From contig LUJQ01000057.1 of NCBI GenBank assembly GCA_001689485.1, forward strand, positions 3,924-35,503: a stretch of DNA of 31,580 nucleotides, in the 5' to 3' direction. Within the stretch, counting starts at the first letter, position 1, and each line of letters opens with the position of its first letter. Source of the DNA: Bacteroidales bacterium M6 (GTDB taxonomy: Bacteria > Bacteroidota > Bacteroidia > Bacteroidales > Muribaculaceae). Below the pieces are notes generated by a model. The model made no database searches, was not told where the DNA came from, and was given only the letters and a program-made list of their open reading frames with translations. The translations under genes and the position numbers were made by a program. Shown one piece after another: positions 16,417-24,002 of this stretch.

Positions 16417-17715
16417 TTATCTGTTCCTGACCAATATGCGGTTTAACGCACCGGAAGTAGCCGGAATGCGTATTATTTTCGGGCGCTTGTCGGCAAGGAT
16501 TGCAAGCTGGGGTGGAACCTGTGGCGTTATCCCTGTTACCTCCGTAACCGTTGTGCCGAATTTTGCCGGATGGGCGCTGCCTAATGCTATACCGATTTCG
16601 TCGTGTGCCACATGACGGTTGACCGCCCGCAGAGCGGTAGCCCCTTGCGGGTCGATAAGTACACCATAACGTTGGTATGTTTCCCTCATGGTTTCCGCTA
16701 TTTCGGCATCATTATATGCGAATCCCTCTACATCCTTCCGAAGCATAGCAAGATTCCCGCTGTAAAGGTCGGTTATACGTGCTATGTTCGACGGGTTTCC
16801 CACATCCATTGCACGTGCCAGTGTGAGCAGGGCACGCTGAGGTGTGAATCCCCCGGTTTTCAAATATTCAACAAACACATCGTTGGCATTGTTGGCCGCA
16901 ATAAACCGTTTTACAGGTAATCCCATCTTTTTTGCCATCAGCGCTGCTGCCAGGCTTCCGAGATTGCCGCAAGGAACCGATATGACCACTTCCGCATCGC
17001 CATCGTGCTGTTCCATAGCCCTTGCATAGGCATGGAAAAAATATATAATCGATGGTAACTCACGAGCCGGGTTTATTGAATTGCCGGCAGTGAGGATGCC
17101 TGATTTTGCATCATGCGTCATCAGTGCATCTTTGACCAGGTGCTGGCAATCGTCGAAAGTGCCGTCAACCTCCACCGCAGTCACATGCCGGAGGGTGGCA
17201 AACTGTGAAATCTGTTCTGTGGTGAGCTCATCTTTTGGATAAAGAACGAATACATTGGCAACCGCCGTGCGCTGGAACGCATTTGCCACAGCACCGCCGC
17301 TGTCGCCGCTGGTTGCTAAAATGACGTTGCGTCGTCCGTTATTGCCGGGATCGAGTGCCGGAAGCAAACGTGCCATAAACCTGGCCCCTATATCCTTGAA
17401 CGAAAGGGTAGGGCCATGGAATAGTTCGAGCACGTATTTGTTGTTGCCGATATGCCTTAGCGGTATATCGAAATTCAATGCCTCATCAACGATTTTTTTG
17501 ATGACAGGCGAGGATAGCACATCGCCAAACAAGGTGTCGCACACAACGAATGCGATATCCTTCAGTTTCATTTCACGGATATTCATGAAGAATGCCTTGG
17601 GTAGGCGTGGTAGCTCGTCGGGCATATACAGCCCTCCGTCGGGGGCCAGCCCGTTGGCAATACCTTCCGCTAACGAAACTTTCGGCGATTTCCCGTTTGT
17701 ACTGTGAAGAATCAT
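16417..17715 (-). CDS. thrC: threonine synthase
   Basis: This 432-aa PLP enzyme converts O-phosphohomoserine to threonine. The PLP-binding lysine is K107 in GPTLSFKDIGARF. The N-terminal block (SLAEGIANGLAPDGGLYMP) and the later VPCGNLGSLAAALMAKKMGLP phosphate-binding segment are diagnostic. Length fits the short, bacterial type without an allosteric N-terminal domain. A clean promoter (17738-17768) lies just upstream, giving a leader of only about 15 nt. No other threonine-pathway gene (homoserine kinase or dehydrogenase) is adjacent in this window. Confidence 0.96.
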   Translation of the reverse strand: MILHSTNGKSPKVSLAEGIANGLAPDGGLYMPDELPRLPKAFFMNIREMKLKDIAFVVCDTLFGDVLSSPVIKKIVDEALNFDIPLRHIGNNKYVLELFHGPTLSFKDIGARFMARLLPALDPGNNGRRNVILATSGDSGGAVANAFQRTAVANVFVLYPKDELTTEQISQFATLRHVTAVEVDGTFDDCQHLVKDALMTHDAKSGILTAGNSINPARELPSIIYFFHAYARAMEQHDGDAEVVISVPCGNLGSLAAALMAKKMGLPVKRFIAANNANDVFVEYLKTGGFTPQRALLTLARAMDVGNPSNIARITDLYSGNLAMLRKDVEGFAYNDAEIAETMRETYQRYGVLIDPQGATALRAVNRHVAHDEIGIALGSAHPAKFGTTVTEVTGITPQVPPQLAILADKRPKIIRIPATSGALNRILVRNR

Positions 17716-17737
17716 ATCCTTTGCTTGCTGCTTTCAG

Positions 17738-17768
17738 CAAAGTTACTAAATCTCCGTCAAACCGCAAT
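17738..17768 (-). promoter_or_regulatory. thrC promoter, Bacteroidetes type
   Basis: On the minus strand ATTG (17768-17765), 19 nt, then TAACTTTG (17745-17738) match the -33/-7 consensus. The thrC ATG at 17715 is about 23 nt beyond the -7 box. Confidence 0.8.
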
Positions 17769-17902
17769 CACTCCCGGATATGTTGTGCATCATCTATTCG
17801 TTCTATTCTATACGGCATGGACGCACCCCGACTTCCCATCATCAAGGCTGGAATCCTTCTGATAGGAACCCTGTCCACATCCCTGTCATTTAGGGTTGGA
17901 AC

Positions 17903-17935
17903 GCCTTTGGCTCAGGCATATACTGAGCCAAAGGC
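17903..17935. terminator. 13-bp perfect hairpin between thrC and prfC
   Basis: GCCTTTGGCTCAG (17903-17915) pairs perfectly with CTGAGCCAAAGGC (17923-17935) around a 7-nt loop. It begins 11 bp past the prfC stop codon and probably ends the DUF4924-rfbD-prfC transcript. The T-run (GTATTTTT) lies on the plus-strand side, so its minus-strand action would not rely on a classical U-tract. Confidence 0.7.
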
Positions 17936-17945
17936 AACCGTATTT

Positions 17946-19526
17946 TTAGAATTCCGACGAAAAATGGAAGTTGATTTTTGGGAAATCTGCGCGGGCCATC
18001 TGGAGGACATAGTTGGAGTCGGCGAGGAAAACGTCGCGGCCATAGGTGTCAAGTGCCATGAACTGGTGTTTGCGTTTCTTAAAGGCTTCGAGGGCTTCGG
18101 TATCGTCGCTTTCAATCCAGCAGGCTTTGTAGAGTGAGATGGGTTCCCAACGGCATTGTGCGCCGTATTCGTGGAGAAGACGGTATTGTATGACCTCGAA
18201 CTGGAGCTGGCCGACGGTGCCGATAATCTTGCGCCCGTTGAACTGGTTGACAAACAGCTGCGCCACACCTTCGTCCATAAGCTGCCTGATGCCTTTTTCA
18301 AGCTGTTTCGACTTCATAGGGTCGGTGTTCTCGATGTATTTGAACATTTCGGGTGAGAACGACGGTAGCCCTTTGAAATGGATTTCTTCGCCTGATGTGA
18401 GTGTATCGCCGATTTTGAAATTACCGGTGTCGGGAATACCGACAATATCGCCGGGATAAGCTTCGTCGACGATGCTCTTTTTCTGGGCCATGAACGCCGT
18501 GGGGGCAGCGAAGCGCATCATCTTCCCGCTTCGGATATGCTTATAGTTTACGTTGCGTTCGAATTTGCCGGAGCATACTTTTACAAATGCGATGCATGAC
18601 CGGTGGTTCGGATCCATGTTGGCATGGATTTTGAATACGAAACCTGAGAAGGCATCCTCCTCGGGTTTTATTTCGCGCTCTTCGGCGTTTACGGGTTTGG
18701 GAGCCGGGGCGATTTTTACGAAACAGTCGAGCAGCTCTTTGACACCGAATGTGTTTAATGCCGAGCCGAAAAACACGGGGGCGAGTTTTCCGGCGAGGTA
18801 TTCGTTCTCGTCGAATTCGGGATATACGCCGTCGATGAGTTCCAAATCATCGCGTAGTTTACGTGCATCGGTTGCCCCTATGTTCTCATCAACCAGCGGG
18901 TCGTTGATGTCGGCTATTTCCACACGTTCGGTCACCTTTTGTTTGTCGGGCTTGAAAAGGTCGAGCGACTTTTCGTAGATGTTATAGACACCCTGGAATT
19001 TCGCACCGATATTGATTGGCCATGAAAGTGGGCGGACGGCGATTTTCAATTCGCTTTCGAGTTCGTCGAGGATATCGAATGGGTCGCGTCCCTCACGGTC
19101 GAGCTTGTTTACGAATATAATCACGGGGGTGTTGCGCATGCGACACACTTCCATGAGCTTGCGGGTCTGCATTTCCACACCTTTTGCAACGTCGACAACG
19201 ATGATTACGGAATCGACCGCGGTAAGGGTGCGGTAAGTATCCTCGGCGAAATCCTGGTGACCCGGGGTGTCGAGGATGTTGATTTTGTAGTCCCCGTAAT
19301 TGAATCCCATGACCGAGGTGGCCACCGATATGCCGCGTTGTTTTTCGATTTCCATCCAGTCGGAGGTTGCCGTTTTCTTTATTTTGTTGGATTTTACGGC
19401 TCCGGCGATATGGATTGCGCCACCGAATAGCAGCAGTTTTTCGGTAAGGGTGGTTTTACCGGCGTCTGGGTGTGATATGATGGCGAATGTGCGTCGCTTG
19501 CCAATCTCTTCGGTTAGTGTTGCCAA
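17946..19526 (-). CDS. prfC: peptide chain release factor 3
   Basis: This 526-aa translational GTPase recycles RF1/RF2 from the ribosome after termination. The P-loop SHPDAGKTT lies at residues 18-26. Other GTPase blocks are DTPGHQDF (G3, about 92-99) and FVNKLDREGRDP (G4, about 137-148). The domain after the G domain and the C-terminal block ending FSSEF match RF3. Length equals that of E. coli RF3 within a few residues. The start appears to be TTG, because the family N-terminus (about ten residues before RRTFAIISHPDAGKTT) is complete only if it is used and no in-frame ATG is available. It lies 78 bp downstream of rfbD. Confidence 0.95.
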   Translation of the reverse strand: MATLTEEIGKRRTFAIISHPDAGKTTLTEKLLLFGGAIHIAGAVKSNKIKKTATSDWMEIEKQRGISVATSVMGFNYGDYKINILDTPGHQDFAEDTYRTLTAVDSVIIVVDVAKGVEMQTRKLMEVCRMRNTPVIIFVNKLDREGRDPFDILDELESELKIAVRPLSWPINIGAKFQGVYNIYEKSLDLFKPDKQKVTERVEIADINDPLVDENIGATDARKLRDDLELIDGVYPEFDENEYLAGKLAPVFFGSALNTFGVKELLDCFVKIAPAPKPVNAEEREIKPEEDAFSGFVFKIHANMDPNHRSCIAFVKVCSGKFERNVNYKHIRSGKMMRFAAPTAFMAQKKSIVDEAYPGDIVGIPDTGNFKIGDTLTSGEEIHFKGLPSFSPEMFKYIENTDPMKSKQLEKGIRQLMDEGVAQLFVNQFNGRKIIGTVGQLQFEVIQYRLLHEYGAQCRWEPISLYKACWIESDDTEALEAFKKRKHQFMALDTYGRDVFLADSNYVLQMARADFPKINFHFSSEF

Positions 19527-19604
19527 AGTTGTTTGAAGTTTGGGTTGTGATTATTCCGATATTGTTTGATGTGGGTTTGATTGTTGCGGTGGCAGGCCGT
19601 CCTG

Positions 19605-20459
19605 TCATTGCTCCAATTGCTGCATGCAGTACACCAGGCTTTCTTCCCAATGCGGGATTTCTATGCCGTAGGTGGCCTTGATGCGGGATTTGTCGAGTAT
19701 GCTGTAGAAAGGCCGTTTTGCCAGGGTGGGGTAGTCCTCGGTCGGTATGGGCGTTACCTTTATGTTTTTCCCGGCAATGCGGAATATGGCTTTTGCAAAA
19801 TCATACCAAGAGGCGGTTCCCTCGTTTGAAAAGTGATATATACCCGGAACCCATTGGTGGGATTTCAGGATGTTCATTATAGCCGTGGCAAGGTCGCGTG
19901 CATAAGTCGGGGTGCCGATTTGGTCGCTTACCACCTTTATTTCGTTGCGTGTGTCGGCCAGCCGCAGCATTGTTTTCACGAAATTGTTCCCGTAAGGGGA
20001 ATAAAGCCATGCCGTGCGTATTATTATGGATTCAGGGGCTAATGCTAGCAGGGCGGTTTCCCCTTTTCTCTTGGTCGTGCCATATTGTGAAATCGGGTTT
20101 ACCTTATCCGATTCCTTGTATGGCCGGTGGTTTGTCCCGTCAAATACATAGTCGGTGGAAATGTGTATGATTTTCGCCCCGCATATGTCGGCAGCCGCAG
20201 CAAGGTTTTTCACGGCGTCGGTGTTGATTCCGGCACATTGCATTTTCTCTTCCTCCGCACGGTCGACCGCGGTGTATGCCGCACAATTGACTATGTGGGT
20301 GATTTCATTGTTGATGACAAATGCCTCAACAGCCTTGGCATCGGTAAGGTCGAGTTCCGCTATATCCGTATAGACCGACATCCCGGGGAAATCGGTTTCA
20401 AGCAGAGGACGTAGTTCGCGACCAAGCTGACCGTTGGCGCCTGTGATTAATATTTTCAT
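19605..20459 (-). CDS. rfbD: dTDP-4-dehydrorhamnose reductase
   Basis: This 284-aa short-chain reductase makes dTDP-L-rhamnose, a sugar donor for surface polysaccharide, in the last step of that pathway. The NAD(P)-binding GANGQLG motif is at residues 7-13, ISTDYVFDG at about 100-108, and the catalytic YxxxK pair is Y126 and K130. I chose the ATG at 20459 because it gives the canonical MKILITGANG start; a longer frame reaching 20510 adds 17 atypical residues. The other rhamnose genes (rfbA, rfbB, rfbC) are not in this window. It sits between a DUF4924 gene and prfC, an arrangement I recall from other Bacteroidales. Confidence 0.94.
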   Translation of the reverse strand: MKILITGANGQLGRELRPLLETDFPGMSVYTDIAELDLTDAKAVEAFVINNEITHIVNCAAYTAVDRAEEEKMQCAGINTDAVKNLAAAADICGAKIIHISTDYVFDGTNHRPYKESDKVNPISQYGTTKRKGETALLALAPESIIIRTAWLYSPYGNNFVKTMLRLADTRNEIKVVSDQIGTPTYARDLATAIMNILKSHQWVPGIYHFSNEGTASWYDFAKAIFRIAGKNIKVTPIPTEDYPTLAKRPFYSILDKSRIKATYGIEIPHWEESLVYCMQQLEQ

Positions 20460-20530
20460 TATTAAATATTTGTCAAGAATATTTCCGTCACGTTGGCATG
20501 ACATGCACAACCGTGCAAGTTTTGCAGGTG

Positions 20531-20538
20531 CAAAGTTA
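20531..20538 (-). promoter_or_regulatory. possible -7 box for rfbD
   Basis: TAACTTTG on the minus strand lies in the 87-bp gap before rfbD, about 70 nt from its ATG. The region 19-20 nt upstream overlaps the end of the DUF4924 gene and lacks a TTTG, so rfbD may instead be read from the upstream gene. Confidence 0.4.
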
Positions 20539-20546
20539 GCAATTTT

Positions 20547-21110
20547 TCAGGAAGTAGCCTTATCGTCGTGTTTGAACAGTTTGTCCTCTTCGTCAAGATG
20601 GAAATTGCGTGAAAGGGTGGATATGAATCGTGAAATCTGCGTGACAGCCTCTTTCGTTGTGTCGGAAAGTTCTTTTTGCTGGAGCCTTAGCATAAGCATG
20701 CCGTAAAGGGCGGTGAAGCATGTCTCGATTTCACCTACCTGATGGTCGGCAGCTTTGCCGCGCAGTTCGACGATATAGGGGAGCGTGCGATAGAATTCGG
20801 CGGTATATTCGGGGAATGCCGGGTCTTTCAACAATGCCTGGTGAAGTTGCACAAGCTGGTTCAGCACGTTATGGTTGATTTGTAGGTGGCCTGCTTCCGT
20901 GATTCCTTCCCGGCGCATCATATCGATAAGAGATTCATACCATTCCTCCATTTCATGCTTCTGGGCATCGTCGATTTGGAAATTGTCGATGATGTTCCGG
21001 CGTATTTTGGATATGTCAAAATCGTTGGCACGAATCATATCTTCAATCTGCCACATATATAATATATATTCGGCGATATTTTCCTTACGTTTTTTTGATG
21101 CTATAATCAT
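20547..21110 (-). CDS. DUF4924 family protein
   Basis: This 187-aa protein is all-helical in appearance and cytoplasmic, with no signal or TM segment. I recognise the Bacteroidetes DUF4924 pattern: an N-terminus IIASKKRKENIAEYILYMWQIEDMIRA, then LPYIVELRGKAADHQVGEIETCFTALYG-type sequence near residues 110-137. No biochemical function is known for the family to my knowledge. Its position upstream of rfbD and prfC on the same strand suggests co-transcription but does not reveal a role. The start ATG at 21110 gives a complete family N-terminus. Confidence 0.85.
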   Translation of the reverse strand: MIIASKKRKENIAEYILYMWQIEDMIRANDFDISKIRRNIIDNFQIDDAQKHEMEEWYESLIDMMRREGITEAGHLQINHNVLNQLVQLHQALLKDPAFPEYTAEFYRTLPYIVELRGKAADHQVGEIETCFTALYGMLMLRLQQKELSDTTKEAVTQISRFISTLSRNFHLDEEDKLFKHDDKATS

Positions 21111-21557
21111 AATTCAAATCAGTTAATTTAAGTGATGTTTGAAATTTTTCAGACAACCTCAAAGATTGTTCCTACTTCTCATCGGTAGCAGCTTCCAATG
21201 GCGTGTTAAAGTTACAAAATGATTTCCATTCCACGGCATCGGCATGTTTTGAATCAATCGGCGGCACAACACCTCGATAAGCGCATATGCATTAAATTTT
21301 ATGCATATGGCGGCTGCGAAAGTGTATCGAAAAATAGTGACATTATGAGAGTAAAGTGCCTCTGAGAGGCTCACAAAGGGGTTGGCAAATATACCTTCAA
21401 AAAAACGGGCCGAAATTTACATTTTTTTTGCCAAAAATCATTTCATTTCAAAAAAGGTTGTTATATTTGCAAGTGAATAAGGATATGCTATGCTATTTTT
21501 ATAGAAAAAACTAACTTTTACATACATCAAAAGAAACAATTAAAAACACTCCCTACG
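21111..21557. other. 447-bp divergent intergenic region
   Basis: This gap separates the divergent DUF4924 and histone-like genes. It holds a 9-bp dyad (CATATGCAT at 21284-21292 and ATGCATATG at 21301-21309), a TATATTTG -7 box at 21462-21469 for the plus-strand gene, and a TATATTTG on the minus strand at 21386-21393. A minus-strand GTG-initiated frame of 71 codons (21159-21374) is present but has no protein features I trust. No tRNA or known ncRNA fold was recognised. Confidence 0.6.
21462..21469 (+). promoter_or_regulatory. putative -7 box of the histone-like gene
   Basis: TATATTTG matches TAnnTTTG exactly. The -33 position is only T-rich, without a clear TTTG at the right spacing. The leader to the ATG at 21558 would be about 80 nt. 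Confidence 0.5.
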
Positions 21558-21731
21558 ATGAAAGACTTGGTTGAAAAAATCGTCGCTCAGTTTGCCGAAT
21601 TTGAAAAAGAGGCAAGAGCCAACGTTGAAAACGGAAACAAGGCCGCAGGCACCCGTGCCCGTAAGGCGTCTCTTGAACTTGAAAAACTCATGAAACAGTT
21701 CCGTAAAGATTCCATCGAGGCTTCGAAATAA
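21558..21731 (+). CDS. histone H1-like (Hc1-type) mini-protein
   Basis: The frame encodes 57 aa beginning MKDLVEKIVAQFAEFEKEA, then NKAAGTRARKASLELEKLMKQFRKDS. This matches the short Bacteroidetes relatives of chlamydial histone-like Hc1: an N-terminal acidic and hydrophobic helix followed by a basic helix with the AGTRARK segment. The chlamydial proteins compact DNA; in Bacteroidetes the short form lacks the long Lys-rich tail, so a nucleoid role is inferred. The gene has its own upstream -7 box and a strong terminator right after it, which suggests an abundant monocistronic transcript. Confidence 0.85.
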   Translation: MKDLVEKIVAQFAEFEKEARANVENGNKAAGTRARKASLELEKLMKQFRKDSIEASK

Positions 21732-21788
21732 TCGAGCCTTGACCCTGTAGGCTGGTTTCATCCGGGGATTATGCCCGTTGGGAAACCG

Positions 21789-21831
21789 CAATGGGAGCGC
21801 CCTGCCAATGGCATATGGGGCGCTCCCATTG
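21789..21831 (+). terminator. 14-bp perfect terminator hairpin of the histone-like gene
   Basis: CAATGGGAGCGCCC (21789-21802) pairs perfectly with GGGCGCTCCCATTG (21818-21831) around a 15-nt loop. It lies 57 bp past the stop codon and is followed by a weakly T-rich GATTTGTATG. Confidence 0.8.
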
Positions 21832-21875
21832 GATTTGTATGTAAAATCCGTGTATCGGGATTTGTCATAGAGGAT

Positions 21876-21927
21876 GATCCATTATGACAGCACCCTCGCC
21901 ATCCGGGCGAATAAACGGCGGTGTGTA
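21876..21927. repeat. copy of the dispersed intergenic repeat (partial)
   Basis: This segment aligns with 10409-10460 over roughly 50 bp. It contains the inverted GTCATAATGG core, CACCCTCGCC, a CGCC/GGGCG mini-hairpin and GGCGGTGTGT. The 3' arm that would complete the long hairpin at the 10452 copy is missing here, so this copy looks truncated or decayed. Confidence 0.7.
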
Positions 21928-21957
21928 TTACTGATAGCATTACCTATCAAAAAGGGG

Positions 21958-22320
21958 TTACATCTCGTTGTTACGGGGATTGTTGTTGAGTGCCGCTGTG
22001 CGTTCTTTGACAAGCCCCGGGGTTACTTTGTCGCCGTCGGCATTGTTGATTGCCGCTCCGGGATTTTCTTTAAGGCTGTTTTTTACAGCATCGGTGGCTT
22101 TTCCTGCGACTTCTTTAACCGTATCCCCGATTTCGCCAAGGGCACCTTTCAGTCCCCCGCTTTTGAATTTTTCGCTTACGTCGCCAAGTGTTTCCTTGAT
22201 GTCGATTTCACTGACAGTTTCTTTTACTTTGTCTCCGACGCGTCCGATAGTTTCCTTTATATGCAGGTTTTCCGTTACGCCTTTAAGCCCGTCGAGTGCG
22301 GATGATATCTTTTCGTTCAT
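21958..22320 (-). CDS. repetitive amphipathic-helix protein (LEA-like), unknown function
   Basis: This 120-aa protein is built of Lys/Glu/Gly/Val-rich amphipathic units: HIKETIGRVGDKVKETVSE, then IDIKETLGDVSEKFKSGG, then LKGALGEIGDTVKEVAGK, so about 18-20 residues per unit. The C-terminal 35 residues are Asn- and Pro-rich and probably disordered. There is no signal peptide or TM helix. Composition recalls late-embryogenesis-abundant or YtxH/CsbD-type stress proteins, but I see no diagnostic motif, so no function is assigned. It lies 130 bp after engB on the same strand, and its 3' end faces the intergenic repeat. Confidence 0.75.
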   Translation of the reverse strand: MNEKISSALDGLKGVTENLHIKETIGRVGDKVKETVSEIDIKETLGDVSEKFKSGGLKGALGEIGDTVKEVAGKATDAVKNSLKENPGAAINNADGDKVTPGLVKERTAALNNNPRNNEM

Positions 22321-22449
22321 AACATTATTGTTTTATAATTTACACATGGGAAGCGTGGCTTCCATGTTTCTTAAACGAAAAGCGGGCTGAAAGGGTTCAA
22401 TAAGCGCAGAAAGTGTTTCCCTTGATAAGGGAGCGGTTTCAGGATGTCC

Positions 22450-23061
22450 TTACTCCTCGGTTTCAAGCGGCAGTCTGCATAGTTGGTCGATATATTCGAG
22501 AAGTTCCGTCCGTCCTCGTTTGTCGACGGCCGATGTCCGGAAAATCGGTGGAAGCTCCTCCCATTGCTCCAGTAATTCCTCGCAATAAGCTGCTGTTGCA
22601 TGTTTGGCTGCGTTTGAGCTGAGTTTGTCGAGCTTGGTGAATACGATAGCGAACGGCACTTCGTTTTCGCCAAGCCACTGCATGAATTCCATGTCGATTT
22701 TCTGAGGCTTGTGGCGTCCGTCAACCAGCAGGAACAGGCATGTCATCTGGGCGCGGTTGAGGATATATTCATGGATAATACGCATGATTTCCTTTCGCTC
22801 GTTCTTGCTGCGTTGGGCGTAACCATAGCCCGGTAGGTCGACCAAATACCATTCCTCGTTAATCAGGAAGTGATTTATCAGCAAGGTTTTCCCGGGTGTC
22901 GACGAGGTTTGTGCCAGGGCTTTATGCCCTGTCAGCATGTTGATAAGCGAGGATTTGCCCACATTGGAGCGGCCGATAAACGCGAATTCATGTTTAATCT
23001 CTTCCGGGCATTTCCTTACGTCGGTGTTGCTTATAATAAAGCGGGCGCTGTTTACAATCAT
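22450..23061 (-). CDS. engB: ribosome biogenesis GTPase EngB (YsxC/YihA)
   Basis: This 203-aa GTPase acts in late 50S subunit assembly. GTPase motifs are in place: P-loop GRSNVGKS at residues 30-37, the G2 Thr within SSTPGKT near 53-59, DLPGYG at 75-80 and TKLD at 142-145. Length matches the family, and the N-terminus (NSARFIISNTDVRKCP) is typical. A divergent promoter (23085-23116) gives a short leader of under 20 nt. The neighbouring divergent gene, trmN6, also concerns translation. Confidence 0.95.
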   Translation of the reverse strand: MIVNSARFIISNTDVRKCPEEIKHEFAFIGRSNVGKSSLINMLTGHKALAQTSSTPGKTLLINHFLINEEWYLVDLPGYGYAQRSKNERKEIMRIIHEYILNRAQMTCLFLLVDGRHKPQKIDMEFMQWLGENEVPFAIVFTKLDKLSSNAAKHATAAYCEELLEQWEELPPIFRTSAVDKRGRTELLEYIDQLCRLPLETEE

Positions 23062-23084
23062 AAAAGTCGGTAGTGATTTTGGGT

Positions 23085-23116
23085 CAAAATTAGCACTTTA
23101 TAATCGAAAAAGCAAG
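23085..23116 (-). promoter_or_regulatory. engB promoter, Bacteroidetes type
   Basis: On the minus strand CTTG (23116-23113), 20 nt, then TAATTTTG (23092-23085) fit the -33/-7 consensus. It is back to back with the trmN6 promoter in a 144-bp divergent region. Confidence 0.75.
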
Positions 23117-23167
23117 TCGACTTGTAATTCGGCCGATTCTGCGGACGCCCTTTGGATGCCTTATGGT

Positions 23168-23198
23168 TTTGATGCACACGGAAAGTTTGCTAATTTTG
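23168..23198 (+). promoter_or_regulatory. trmN6 promoter, perfect consensus, next to the start codon
   Basis: TTTG (23168-23171) and TAATTTTG (23191-23198) are separated by exactly 19 nt. Only seven bases lie between the -7 box and the trmN6 ATG at 23206, so the transcript is predicted to be leaderless or nearly so. Confidence 0.85.
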
Positions 23199-23205
23199 CA
23201 GCATA

Positions 23206-23988
23206 ATGCGTAATCCTGACCGACAGCCCACATTCCGTTTCAAGCAATTTGAAATTTCAAATTGCAGAAGCGCTATGAAGGTCGGAACCGACGGTGTGCT
23301 GCTCGGTGCTTGGGCTTTTGGAGGCATACCCCCTGAAAGAGAGGTGCGGGTGCTTGATGTGGGATGTGGTACAGGGGTAATTGCCCTAATGCTGGCTCAA
23401 AGGTTTCAATCGGCTATTATCACAGGCGTTGAAATCAATAGTGATGCAGCGGGGGAAGCTGCTTTGAATTTTTCAGCGTCATCATGGGGCGACAGGCTTT
23501 CTGTGACTTGTTCAGACTTCCTGGAATATGCTGTGATGGATGGCCTGCCCGGATTTTACGACCTTATAATCTCCAATCCGCCATTTTTTACCAACGGGGC
23601 ATTGGCTCCTGATTTGTCAAGGCGTGCGGCCCGTCATGAGGGTTCGCTGGACTTAGCCTCTTTGATGGCTCGTGCATCGGTGTTGTTGAAGCCCGGTGGC
23701 AGGTTGGGTATGGTTCTCCCTGTTGAGCAACAATCGCGCATGGAATTGCAGGCCGCGTTGTCGGGCATGACGCTTGCACGCATTTGTTTCGTTAAAACCG
23801 TGGACAGGAAAGCCCCTCGGCGCATATTGTGTGAGCTTGTAAAAGGAACGGCTGATATGTTGACGGGGGCTGGTGCCGGTTCGACAACCTCTCATATGCA
23901 GCCTGAGCATCTCACATTGCAGCTTTCTAACGGGGATTTTTCCGATGAATACCGAAAATTAGTATCACCATTTTATATAAAGCTATAA
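23206..23988 (+). CDS. trmN6: tRNA1(Val) (adenine-37 N6)-methyltransferase
   Basis: This 260-aa SAM-dependent enzyme belongs to the YfiC/TrmN6 group, which methylates A37 of tRNA-Val. The N-terminal signature (FRFKQFEIS, then AMKVGTDGVLLGAWA, residues 11-37) is diagnostic. SAM motif I is LDVGCGTG (50-57), and the catalytic NPPF tetrapeptide is at 124-127, as expected of an N6-adenine methyltransferase. The ATG at 23206 is correct because the signature starts only a few residues later. It is followed after 14 bp by the CPBP gene, so the two are probably co-transcribed. No Shine-Dalgarno is present. Confidence 0.92.
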   Translation: MRNPDRQPTFRFKQFEISNCRSAMKVGTDGVLLGAWAFGGIPPEREVRVLDVGCGTGVIALMLAQRFQSAIITGVEINSDAAGEAALNFSASSWGDRLSVTCSDFLEYAVMDGLPGFYDLIISNPPFFTNGALAPDLSRRAARHEGSLDLASLMARASVLLKPGGRLGMVLPVEQQSRMELQAALSGMTLARICFVKTVDRKAPRRILCELVKGTADMLTGAGAGSTTSHMQPEHLTLQLSNGDFSDEYRKLVSPFYIKL

Positions 23989-24002
23989 GCAACCAACGCA
24001 TA

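Noticed and set aside
17592..18137. 181-codon plus-strand frame across the thrC-prfC gap
   Set aside because: It overlaps both conserved genes antisense, plus a hairpin and a promoter, and has no family features.
21159..21374. 71-codon minus-strand frame beginning with GTG just below a TATATTTG
   Set aside because: The promoter-like box is tempting, but the sequence has no recognisable domain, crosses a palindromic dyad, and the -33 element is poor.
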